Shown one piece after another: positions 5,953-12,372 of a stretch of 12,773 nucleotides of DNA. Source of the stretch: Bacillota bacterium (GTDB lineage: Bacteria; Bacillota; Clostridia; Peptostreptococcales; Anaerovoracaceae); NCBI GenBank assembly GCA_016284575.1, contig JAEEPD010000062.1, positions 1-12,773 of the forward strand, in the 5' to 3' direction. Within the stretch, counting starts at the first letter, position 1; each line of letters starts with the position of its first letter. The position numbers were made by a program, and so were the translations under genes. The notes beneath the pieces are model-generated. The model was given only the letters and a program-made list of their open reading frames with translations. It did no database searches and was not told where the DNA came from.

Positions 5953-7023
5953 CTATACCATGCTCTTTATGAGCTTATCCAGCTCGGAGACGATCTCCGC
6001 CTCCGGAACCTTTTTGATTATCTCGCCCTTGCGGATAAGAAGTCCTACTCCCTTGCCGCAGGCAACGCCGACATCGGCGCTGCTGGCCTCTCCGGGCCCG
6101 TTGACCTCGCAGCCCATTACGGCGACCCGCAGGAAGCGTCCTTCTCTTTCCAGCCTTTCGGCGGTCTCCTTCAGACCCTCCTCCACCCTGGCAGCGATCT
6201 CAGGCAGATTCACCCTGGTGCGGCCGCAGGTGGGACAGGATACGAAATCGATCCCAGTCCTTCTGATGCCTGTGGCAGCCAGCAGCTTCTTGGCAAGCAC
6301 CACCTCATGAACAGGATCGCCTGTCAGGGAGATGCGCATGGTATCGCCTATGCCCTCAAGAAGCAGAGCGCCCAGCGCGGCACAGGACTTGATCTCACCC
6401 ATCTCGCCGCTTCCGGATTCGGTCAGACCTATGTGAAGAGGCCTGTCGGAAATAGCCGAATAGGCCTTGTAGGAATCGTAGTTCATCTGCACATCGGAGG
6501 ACTTGAGAGCCACCACGATGTCATCGAAGCCAAAGCTCTCGGCGTAGGCAACGGCCTTGACTGCGCTTTCGCAGAGTCCCTGGGCGGTCACACCGTCGTA
6601 TTTTTTTACCAGCTCCTTCTCCAGTGAGCCTCCGTTAACGCCAATTCTGATAGGAATGTGCGCAGCCCTGGCCTTATCCAGCACAGCAGCCACCTTATCA
6701 TCCGAGCCTATGTTGCCCGGGTTGATGCGTACCTTGTCAGCGCCGGCGTCTATGGCAGCGATGGCAAGTCTGTAATCGAAATGAATGTCCGCAACCATGG
6801 GCATTTTGCACTCTTTGCGGATCTGGGCAAAGCCCGCTATCCCGTCCATATCCCGCACCGCCAGTCTTATTATCTGGCATCCAGCCTGCTCCAGCCGCTC
6901 TATCTGCGCCAGGGTAGCCGCAGGATCCGCGGTATCAGTATTGCACATGGACTGTATGCTGATGGGGGCGCCTCCGCCCACGGGGATATTCCCCACCATC
7001 ACCTGTCTGGTCAGTTTTCTCAT
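5953..7023 (-). CDS. ispG: 4-hydroxy-3-methylbut-2-en-1-yl diphosphate synthase IspG (GcpE)
   Basis: 356 aa, the typical length of the two-domain bacterial form. The N-terminal TIM-barrel half begins with P-I-S-I-Q-S-M-C-N-T-D-T (20-31) and contains MVADIHFDYRLA (76-87) and VRINPGNIG (98-106). The C-terminal half holds the three 4Fe-4S ligands: C263 and C266 in C-P-T-C-G-R-T, and C305 in G-C-E-V-N-G-P-G-E, with the catalytic glutamate E312. It converts MEcPP to HMBPP, the penultimate MEP-pathway step, using reduced flavodoxin or ferredoxin. TAGGAG overlapping the rseP stop is its ribosome binding site, 9 nt after that gene. With dxr two genes upstream, it supplies precursors for UppS. Confidence 0.98.
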   Translation of the reverse strand: MRKLTRQVMVGNIPVGGGAPISIQSMCNTDTADPAATLAQIERLEQAGCQIIRLAVRDMDGIAGFAQIRKECKMPMVADIHFDYRLAIAAIDAGADKVRINPGNIGSDDKVAAVLDKARAAHIPIRIGVNGGSLEKELVKKYDGVTAQGLCESAVKAVAYAESFGFDDIVVALKSSDVQMNYDSYKAYSAISDRPLHIGLTESGSGEMGEIKSCAALGALLLEGIGDTMRISLTGDPVHEVVLAKKLLAATGIRRTGIDFVSCPTCGRTRVNLPEIAARVEEGLKETAERLEREGRFLRVAVMGCEVNGPGEASSADVGVACGKGVGLLIRKGEIIKKVPEAEIVSELDKLIKSMV

Positions 7024-7032
7024 GTTCGTCTC

Positions 7033-7881
7033 CTATCTGAAAAGTCCTATGGTGTCCTTGAACACCAGCAGTACCATGAGGATTATAAGTATAAGCATGC
7101 CTATTCCGTTGATCAGCCCTTCGATCTTGGGAGTGATCCTGTCTCCGGTCAGCTTGTTGAGTATAGTCAGCAGAATGCGGCCGCCGTCCAGCGCAGGGAA
7201 AGGCAGCAGGTTGACAAAGCCCAGGTTGACACTTAAGACTGCCATCATGTAGACCACGTTTACCAGGCCGTACTGAGCCTGCTCGGTGACCGCTCCTGCG
7301 ATGCCCACGATGCCGCTTACCTGATCCAGGGGCACCATGCCCGTAAAGAGCTGCTTGAGGCTCTCCCAGAGTATGACCACTATGTAGCCTGTAGCCGCAA
7401 AGGCAGCTCTTAAGGAGATCAAGGCGCCGTGGCCCTGGGAACCGTAAACTATCCAGAGCAGCCCAAGGCAGCAGATAAGGTTCATAAAGGGTCCTGCAAA
7501 AAGAATGGCTATTTTATTGAAGAAGGACTGCGCTCCGAAGGATCCTGAAGGGTCCAGCTCTTCGGGTGGCTCAAGAAGAGGCCTCCCCAGCATGGTCCTG
7601 GGTTTGAAGATTGGCTCATCATCTTCTTCCTCATCCTCGTCGTCGAAGTCCGGGTCCTCGCCCTGCATCCTGCAAAAGCCTCCCATGGGGATGAGTCTGA
7701 AGGAATAAATGGTGCTCTCCTCGTTCTTTCTGTACTGGTAAATGGCCGGGCCCATGCCCAGGGCAAATTCAAGCACTCTGACACCGAGAAGCTTGGCAAC
7801 GATGAAGTGGCCGAACTCGTGGCAGAGTATTATGAAAGCGAAAAGCAGCAGCGCTATTAATATTATCAAACCTGTATTCAT
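7033..7881 (-). CDS. rseP: RseP-type site-2 intramembrane metalloprotease lacking a PDZ domain
   Basis: 282 aa from ATG 7881, against roughly 340-450 for the family. Zinc ligands H21 and H25 with E22 lie in H-E-F-G-H inside helix 1. The third ligand, D232, is in N-L-L-P-F-P-A-L-D-G-G-R (224-235). F-A-G-P-F-M-N (128-134) and S-G-I-V-G-I-A (189-195) mark the flanks where one or two PDZ domains normally sit. Only about 55 residues separate them here, mostly membrane helix, so the PDZ is absent. An aspartate/glutamate-rich insert occupies 75-90. Family members cleave membrane-bound regulators or leftover signal peptides. The start is uncertain. ATG 7881 fits homologues, placing HExxH near residue 20, but has no good ribosome binding site. 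An in-frame ATG at 7968 would add 29 residues encoded by the repeat-like sequence at 7916-7944. Confidence 0.93.
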   Translation of the reverse strand: MNTGLIILIALLLFAFIILCHEFGHFIVAKLLGVRVLEFALGMGPAIYQYRKNEESTIYSFRLIPMGGFCRMQGEDPDFDDEDEEEDDEPIFKPRTMLGRPLLEPPEELDPSGSFGAQSFFNKIAILFAGPFMNLICCLGLLWIVYGSQGHGALISLRAAFAATGYIVVILWESLKQLFTGMVPLDQVSGIVGIAGAVTEQAQYGLVNVVYMMAVLSVNLGFVNLLPFPALDGGRILLTILNKLTGDRITPKIEGLINGIGMLILIILMVLLVFKDTIGLFR

Positions 7882-7915
7882 AATATATTTTATGTTAATT
7901 ATTGTCTGTATTGTC

Positions 7916-7944
7916 ATGACATTGGGGACGGTTCTCTTTGTCAT
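7916..7944. repeat. Short inverted-repeat element, REP-like
   Basis: The plus strand reads ATGACA, then 17 nt containing GGGGACGGTTCTC, then TGTCAT. This gives a perfect 6-bp terminal inverted repeat on a 29-bp unit. It lies between dxr and the likely rseP start. The GGGGACGGTTCT core resembles dispersed palindromic units I remember from other Clostridia and related genomes, a recollection I cannot check here. Only one copy was noticed in this window, so the call rests on structure and that resemblance. Confidence 0.45.
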
Positions 7945-7986
7945 ACTTTTGGGATGCTTTACGGTCATATGACTCGCGTAGCTTCT

Positions 7987-9135
7987 TCAGTGTCTGTCAA
8001 TATATTCTATAGCAAGTCTTCTTGCTTCTTTTTCCATTTCGGGTATCTCTTCGATGGCTTTCAGCGCATCGAAGGTCCAGCTATCCAGAACGGATTCTAC
8101 AGTATCCGCTATCTGAGTAAAGCCTATGCGGTCAGAAAGAAATGCCGCCACAGCCTCCTCGTTGGCTGCATTGAGGGCCAGGCAGCTGCTTCCGCCCTCT
8201 TCAATGGCCCTGTAGGCAAGCCCCAGGCACCTGAAAACATCAGGATCCGGCTTTTCGAAGTGTAAAGTACCGATTCTGAACAGATCAAGGCTCTCAGAAG
8301 CATTGGCAAGCCTCTTTGGCCAACACAGCGCATAGGCTATGGGAAGCTTCATGTCCGGAGTACCCATCTGTCCTATAACAGCGCCATCCTCAAACTCCAC
8401 CGCCGAGTGCAGCACGCTCTCAGGATGCACATAGACCTCTATTTGGGAAGCAGGCATGTCAAAAAGCCAGCTGGCCTCCATTATTTCCAGCCCCTTATTC
8501 ATCATGGTGGCGGAATCTATTGTTATCTTGGCCCCCATGGACCAGTTGGGGTGCTTAAGGGCCTGAGCCTTGGTAACGCCCTTCAGCTCCTGGTATGACC
8601 TGCCCCTGAAGGGCCCGCCGCTGGCTGTGAGAAGGATCTTCCGGACCCTGTTTCCCGCAGCTCCCTGTATGGACTGGAAGATGGCAGAATGCTCGCTGTC
8701 CACGGGAAGAAAGTTTATGCCCTCCTCCCTTACTGCGGACATTATCAGTCCTCCGGCTGCCACAAGGGTCTCCTTGTTGGCAAAGGCGATGTCCTTGCCT
8801 GCGCGTATGGCTCTGTAGGTGGGTTCTATACCCATCATGCCAAGCAGGGAATTCACGATCATCTCAGAGCTCCCATAGGAAGCCGCGGCGCATATGGCTT
8901 CAGGGCCGAAGCCAAACTGCACCTCAGGGAATTCCGCTGCCAGCTGAACTGCATCGGACATCTCTGCGCAGACCGCAAATTCCGGATGAAATTCCCTTAT
9001 CTGCTGTCTTAAAAGCTCTGTATTGTGTCCTGCGGTAAGAGCTTCGATCCTGAACTGCTCAGGATGCCTCCTGACCAGCTCCAGGGTCTGGGTCCCGATT
9101 GAACCGGTGGACCCGAGAATGCTTATAGTCTTCAT
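7987..9135 (-). CDS. dxr: 1-deoxy-D-xylulose 5-phosphate reductoisomerase
   Basis: 382 aa, full length. The NADPH-binding Rossmann start I-L-G-S-T-G-S-I-G is at residues 6-14. A-N-K-E-T-L-V is at 119-125. The metal- and substrate-binding P-V-D-S-E-H-S is at 144-150 (D146 and E148). S-G-G-P-F-R is at 172-177, H-P-N-W-S-M-G at 195-201 and M-M-N-K-G-L-E at 211-217, including E217. All expected catalytic residues are present. It makes MEP from DXP, the first committed step of the MEP isoprenoid pathway, in the cytoplasm. The ATG follows the cdsA stop by 4 nt and has no clear ribosome binding site, so coupled translation is likely. Confidence 0.98.
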   Translation of the reverse strand: MKTISILGSTGSIGTQTLELVRRHPEQFRIEALTAGHNTELLRQQIREFHPEFAVCAEMSDAVQLAAEFPEVQFGFGPEAICAAASYGSSEMIVNSLLGMMGIEPTYRAIRAGKDIAFANKETLVAAGGLIMSAVREEGINFLPVDSEHSAIFQSIQGAAGNRVRKILLTASGGPFRGRSYQELKGVTKAQALKHPNWSMGAKITIDSATMMNKGLEIMEASWLFDMPASQIEVYVHPESVLHSAVEFEDGAVIGQMGTPDMKLPIAYALCWPKRLANASESLDLFRIGTLHFEKPDPDVFRCLGLAYRAIEEGGSSCLALNAANEEAVAAFLSDRIGFTQIADTVESVLDSWTFDALKAIEEIPEMEKEARRLAIEYIDRH

Positions 9136-9139
9136 GTTT

Positions 9140-9952
9140 CTAACGCAGGCCGATTATGACCTTGCCGAAGTAATAGATGAACGGCGCCGTAAAGATGACC
9201 GAATCGAAGCGGTCCATTATGCCGCCGTGGCCCGGTATCAGATTGCCGTAATCCTTGATACCCATCTTGCTCTTAAAGGAGGGAGCGGTAAGGTCCCCCA
9301 TCTGGGCGATAAAGGAAGCAATAACGCCCAGAACTATGCAGTGAAGCACGTGCTCCTTATAGAAAATCAGAGCAAATCCCCCTGAAAGAAGCGCGCTCCC
9401 CAGAGTTCCGCAAACTGCGCCCTCGATGGTCTTTTTGGGGCTCAGCTCCGGGCTCAGCTTGTGCTTTCCAAGGAAGTAGCCTCCGAAATAAGCCATTATG
9501 TCTGTACCGAAGGCGGTTATGAATATGAGCCAGACCAGAGGACTGTGCCCTCCATCCAGCCTTTCAGTCAGATAAATGTGACTGGTGAAAAAGCCTATGT
9601 AAAGCGCCGCCAGGCCGCCTATCACACCGGAATAGATGTTGTGATCGGGGGCGAAGACGTTGTTGGTCAGGCTTATGAACATGGTGAACACCAGCCAGAA
9701 CATCATAAGGGTCTCAAAATGGCTGCCAAGGTAGCCCAGGTTCTCCAGAAGCACCAGTATATAGAGCACCGCCATTGAGCTGTAGCCCACCTTTCTTGCG
9801 GATTCAAGTCCCATGGCCTTAAAGCCGTTGTAGAATTCGTGCATCCCGACGGCTGAAATGGCAAGGCAAAGCCCCCACAGGGGTATGCCGCCAAGCACCA
9901 GAAATATGGCGAAGGGCACCATCATAATGCCTGAGATTATGCGGGTCTTCAT
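9140..9952 (-). CDS. cdsA: Phosphatidate cytidylyltransferase (CDP-diacylglycerol synthase)
   Basis: 270 aa integral membrane enzyme from ATG 9952, which overlaps the uppS stop as ATGA. The frame extended to 10360 runs inside uppS and is rejected. Multiple membrane helices precede the conserved F-G-T-D-I-M-A-Y (148-155) and L-S-P-x-x-S-P-K-K-T-I-E-G (166-178). The CDS signature region ends G-I-K-D-Y-G-N-L-I-P-G-H-G-G-I-M-D-R-F-D (231-250). The enzyme makes CDP-diacylglycerol from phosphatidate and CTP for phospholipid synthesis. The front of the signature, usually S-x-hydrophobic-K-R, reads P-S-F-K-S (224-228), so the serine and the arginine are replaced. The rest is canonical and the gene looks intact. 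Confidence 0.97.
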   Translation of the reverse strand: MKTRIISGIMMVPFAIFLVLGGIPLWGLCLAISAVGMHEFYNGFKAMGLESARKVGYSSMAVLYILVLLENLGYLGSHFETLMMFWLVFTMFISLTNNVFAPDHNIYSGVIGGLAALYIGFFTSHIYLTERLDGGHSPLVWLIFITAFGTDIMAYFGGYFLGKHKLSPELSPKKTIEGAVCGTLGSALLSGGFALIFYKEHVLHCIVLGVIASFIAQMGDLTAPSFKSKMGIKDYGNLIPGHGGIMDRFDSVIFTAPFIYYFGKVIIGLR

Positions 9953-10671
9953 GCCTTTATTCCTCCGAAGCGCCTGTCTCTTGACTGGTACTCTGCAATT
10001 GCCTTGTCGTATTCCTCTGGGCTGAAATCGGGCCAGTATACAGGGGTGACCACCAGCTCTGAATAGGCTGACTGCCAGGTCAGGAAATTTGAGAGCCGCT
10101 GCTCTCCTCCTGTCCTTATTATAAGCTCCGGATCCGGCATTCCTGCGGTATAGAGCCTGTCTGAGATCATATCCTCCGAGGCATCCTCCGCACTTACCCT
10201 TCCCGAAGCGATATCCTCCGCCAAAAGCCTTGCGGCTCTTAATATCTCCGCCCTGCCGCCGTAGTTCAGGGCTATGTTGAACTGAAGCCCGGTATTTGCC
10301 GCAGTGGTATCGATGGCATACTGAATGGCGTCCTTCGAATCCGCAGGCAGTCTGCTCCAATCTCCGATCACATTGACCTTAACATTGTTTGCTGAAAGCT
10401 CTCTGATCTCGCTCTTAACGTAGATGACCACAAGCTTGAATATCCCTGAGACTTCGTCCTCCGGCCGCTTCCAGTTCTCCGTGGAGAAGGCGTAGACCGT
10501 AAGATACTGCACGCCAAGCTCGCTGGAATGGCGTACTATCTCCCTGAGGGATTCCATTCCGGCCTTATGGCCCTGCACCCTGGCCATGCCTCTTTCCTTT
10601 GCCCAGCGGCCGTTTCCATCCATTATGATGGCCACATGCCTGGGTATCCTGTTAAGATCAATATTGCTCAT
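9949..10671 (-). CDS. uppS: Isoprenyl transferase (undecaprenyl diphosphate synthase)
   Basis: 240 aa, normal for the cis-prenyltransferase family. The catalytic aspartate D18 sits in M-D-G-N-G-R-W-A-K (17-25). F-S-T-E-N-W-K-R-P is at 62-70, N-Y-G-G-R at 136-140 and R-T-G-G-E-Q-R-L-S-N-F at 186-196 (most relatives have R-T-S-G-E). It adds isopentenyl units to farnesyl diphosphate to build the C55 carrier lipid for peptidoglycan and other wall polymers. AAAGGAT lies about 7 nt before the ATG, 31 nt after the small PASTA-like gene. Its substrates come from the MEP pathway represented here by dxr and ispG. Confidence 0.97.
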   Translation of the reverse strand: MSNIDLNRIPRHVAIIMDGNGRWAKERGMARVQGHKAGMESLREIVRHSSELGVQYLTVYAFSTENWKRPEDEVSGIFKLVVIYVKSEIRELSANNVKVNVIGDWSRLPADSKDAIQYAIDTTAANTGLQFNIALNYGGRAEILRAARLLAEDIASGRVSAEDASEDMISDRLYTAGMPDPELIIRTGGEQRLSNFLTWQSAYSELVVTPVYWPDFSPEEYDKAIAEYQSRDRRFGGIKA

Positions 10672-10702
10672 AAATCAATCCTTTATCAGTTGACGGCATC
10701 CA

Positions 10703-10921
10703 TCAACGCAGCCCACTGCTTCCGGGTATCCTGCATGCCGTAAGCTCCATAGCGCCTTCGGAATACACAACCCTTACAATGCGAAAATCGCCCTCTTCCA
10801 TCGGCTTAGGCTGGCCTTTGTAAAAGGGCGCGATCAGATCCACACGATACACTATGCCCCGGCTTTTGAGAAGCTCCTCCGCCTCCCCAAGCTCAAGGCC
10901 CAGATACTCGTCTGTATTCAT
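10703..10921 (-). CDS. Small PASTA-like protein between frr and uppS
   Basis: 72 aa. Residues 6-65 have the pattern of one PASTA-like unit: a helix L-x-L-x-E-A-E-E-L-L-K-S-R-G-I (8-22), a strand Y-R-V-D-L-I-A-P (25-32), a turn, then two strands F-R-I-V-R-V-V and M-E-L-T-A-C. There is no signal peptide, so it should be cytoplasmic, unlike the PASTA repeats of wall-sensing kinases. The start overlaps the frr stop by one base (TAATG), which supports a real, coupled gene. Similar small open frames occur at this place in related Clostridia as far as I recall. Function unknown. Confidence 0.78.
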   Translation of the reverse strand: MNTDEYLGLELGEAEELLKSRGIVYRVDLIAPFYKGQPKPMEEGDFRIVRVVYSEGAMELTACRIPGSSGLR

Positions 10922-11472
10922 TACATTTCCATCAGTTCTTTTTCTTTTGCTGCCACCATCTCATCGATGTCCTTGATGCACTTGTCGGTGGCCTTCTGCA
11001 TCTGATCAAGCTCGTCCTTCAGATCATCCTCTGTCAGCTCGCCTGCCTTCTCGGCCTTCTTAAGAGACTCGTTTACGTCTCTTCTGATGTTGCGGACGGA
11101 AACCTTGGACTCCTCTCCCATCTTCTTGATGGTCTTGGTAAGATCCTTACGTCTCTCCTCGGTGAGGGGCGGAATGACCAGTCTGATGTTCTTGCCGTCA
11201 TTGGAAGGATTGATACCGATGTCGGATACCTGTATGGCCTTCTCGATATCCTTCATGCTCTTGGGATCAAAGGGGCTGATGACCAGGGATCTGGGATCAG
11301 GCACGGTGATGTTTGCGATGTTCTTGATGGGAGTCTGAGCACCGTAATAGTCGATGCTGATCTGATCCAGCAGCGCGGGATTGGCTCTTCCTGCTCTTAC
11401 AGTGTTAAGATCCTGCTTGAGCACGCTCAGAGTCTTGCTCATTTTATCCTGATATTCTTCTCTTGTTATCAT
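10921..11472 (-). CDS. frr: Ribosome recycling factor
   Basis: 183 aa, close to the usual 185. The N-terminal helix leads to the conserved L-N-T-V-R-A-G-R-A-N-P (22-32). The inserted beta domain contains Y-G-A-Q-T-P-I and S-P-F-D-P. The long C-terminal helices begin at L-T-E-E-R-R-K-D-L and end in a charged coil. With EF-G it splits post-termination ribosomes for reuse. AAAGGAG is 5 nt before ATG 11472, and 47 nt separate the gene from pyrH. It has the standard pyrH-frr neighbourhood. Confidence 0.98.
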   Translation of the reverse strand: MITREEYQDKMSKTLSVLKQDLNTVRAGRANPALLDQISIDYYGAQTPIKNIANITVPDPRSLVISPFDPKSMKDIEKAIQVSDIGINPSNDGKNIRLVIPPLTEERRKDLTKTIKKMGEESKVSVRNIRRDVNESLKKAEKAGELTEDDLKDELDQMQKATDKCIKDIDEMVAAKEKELMEM

Positions 11473-11519
11473 ATATGCTCCTTTCCGGATGTGTTTTCAG
11501 TATAACTGAAGCTTTTGTC

Positions 11520-12224
11520 CTATTCGATGATGGTCCCTATGGGTTCGCCGCAGACTGCTCTGTAGATGGCGTTTTCCTCTGCGATGCCGAACACATGGAT
11601 GGTGATATTGTTGTCTCTGCAAAGGGAGGCGGCTGTGGAATCCATTACCTTAAGATCCTTCTCCAGAACCTCCGTGTGAGTCAGATGGGTGAACTTCTTG
11701 GCATTGGGATTCTTTTCGGGGTCAGAATCGTAGACCGCATCCACCTTCTTGGCGAGAAGTATTACGTCAGCATCCATTTCCGCCGCTCTTAACGCTGCAG
11801 TGGTATCAGTGCTGAAGAAGGGACTTCCGATGCCCGCGGAGAAGATGACCACCTTACCTCTGTTCAGCAGAGAAAGAGCTCTTCTTCTGATGTAGGGCTC
11901 TGCTATCTCCCTCATCTCTATAGCTGTCTGCATACGGGTGTCCACGCCGATGCGTTCAATGGCATCCTGCAGTGCCAGACCGTTGATGCAGGTGGCCAGC
12001 ATACCCATGTAGTCAGCGGTGGCACGGTCCATGTTCTCTGAGGTGCGGCCTCTCCAGAAGTTGCCGCCGCCTACTACGATAGCGACCTGTACGCCCATGT
12101 CTACCAGCTGCTTTATCTCCTGCACCACCTTGTTTACAGTGGCATCGTCGATGCCAACGTGCTTCTCTCCTGCCAGGGCTTCGCCGCTTATTTTGAGTAC
12201 TACTCTTTTGTACTTTGTTTCCAT
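11520..12224 (-). CDS. pyrH: Uridylate kinase (UMP kinase)
   Basis: 234 aa of the amino-acid-kinase fold. K-I-S-G-E-A-L is at 11-17, V-G-G-G-N-F-W-R-G-R at 51-60, D-R-A-T-A-D-Y-M-G-M-L-A-T at 66-78 and S-P-F-F-S-T-D-T at 134-141. It phosphorylates UMP to UDP in pyrimidine synthesis and is usually a hexamer regulated by UTP and GTP. The start at 12224 is preferred over the in-frame ATG at 12266. GGGAGG lies 6 nt upstream and family members begin a few residues before K-I-S-G-E-A-L. The extra 14 residues would also overlap the promoter region. It is the first gene of the long operon. rpsB and tsf, the usual upstream neighbours, are not here. Confidence 0.97.
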   Translation of the reverse strand: METKYKRVVLKISGEALAGEKHVGIDDATVNKVVQEIKQLVDMGVQVAIVVGGGNFWRGRTSENMDRATADYMGMLATCINGLALQDAIERIGVDTRMQTAIEMREIAEPYIRRRALSLLNRGKVVIFSAGIGSPFFSTDTTAALRAAEMDADVILLAKKVDAVYDSDPEKNPNAKKFTHLTHTEVLEKDLKVMDSTAASLCRDNNITIHVFGIAEENAIYRAVCGEPIGTIIE

Positions 12225-12256
12225 ATATTCCTCCCGGCAATAATCTGCCAAATGAA

Positions 12257-12278
12257 AGTATAACACAACAATATTGTT
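12257..12278 (-). promoter_or_regulatory. Extended -10 promoter with adjoining 12-bp palindrome upstream of pyrH
   Basis: On the minus strand TATACT (12262-12257) is preceded by TGT, giving the TGnTATAnT extended -10 pattern. No good -35 box sits at the right distance. Directly upstream, AACAATATTGTT (12267-12278) is a perfect 12-bp palindrome in the spacer/-35 area, a plausible repressor operator. The -10 is 33 nt from the pyrH ATG. Confidence 0.5.
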
Positions 12279-12340
12279 ATTGGTATAATTTTAATCTGCA
12301 AAATAGCCCCGTAATATATGATTTCACGAACAATTCACAT

Positions 12341-12368
12341 AAAAAGCCCTGCCATAAGGCAGGGCTTT
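12341..12368 (-). terminator. Rho-independent terminator after the thiamine diphosphokinase gene
   Basis: A perfect 11-bp stem (AAAGCCCTGCC with GGCAGGGCTTT) and a 4-nt loop are followed by TTTTT in total on the minus strand. It begins 5 nt after the stop of the gene at 12373, so that gene ends its own transcription unit and pyrH must have its own promoter. Confidence 0.92.
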
Positions 12369-12372
12369 GAGC

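Noticed and set aside
9953..10360. N-terminal extension of the cdsA frame upstream of ATG 9952
   Set aside because: It lies wholly inside uppS in another frame. The shorter start gives a standard CdsA N-terminus and an ATGA overlap.
12281..12289. TGGTATAAT, an extended -10-like site on the plus strand
   Set aside because: No suitable -35 and no plus-strand gene downstream; it reflects the AT-rich intergenic composition.
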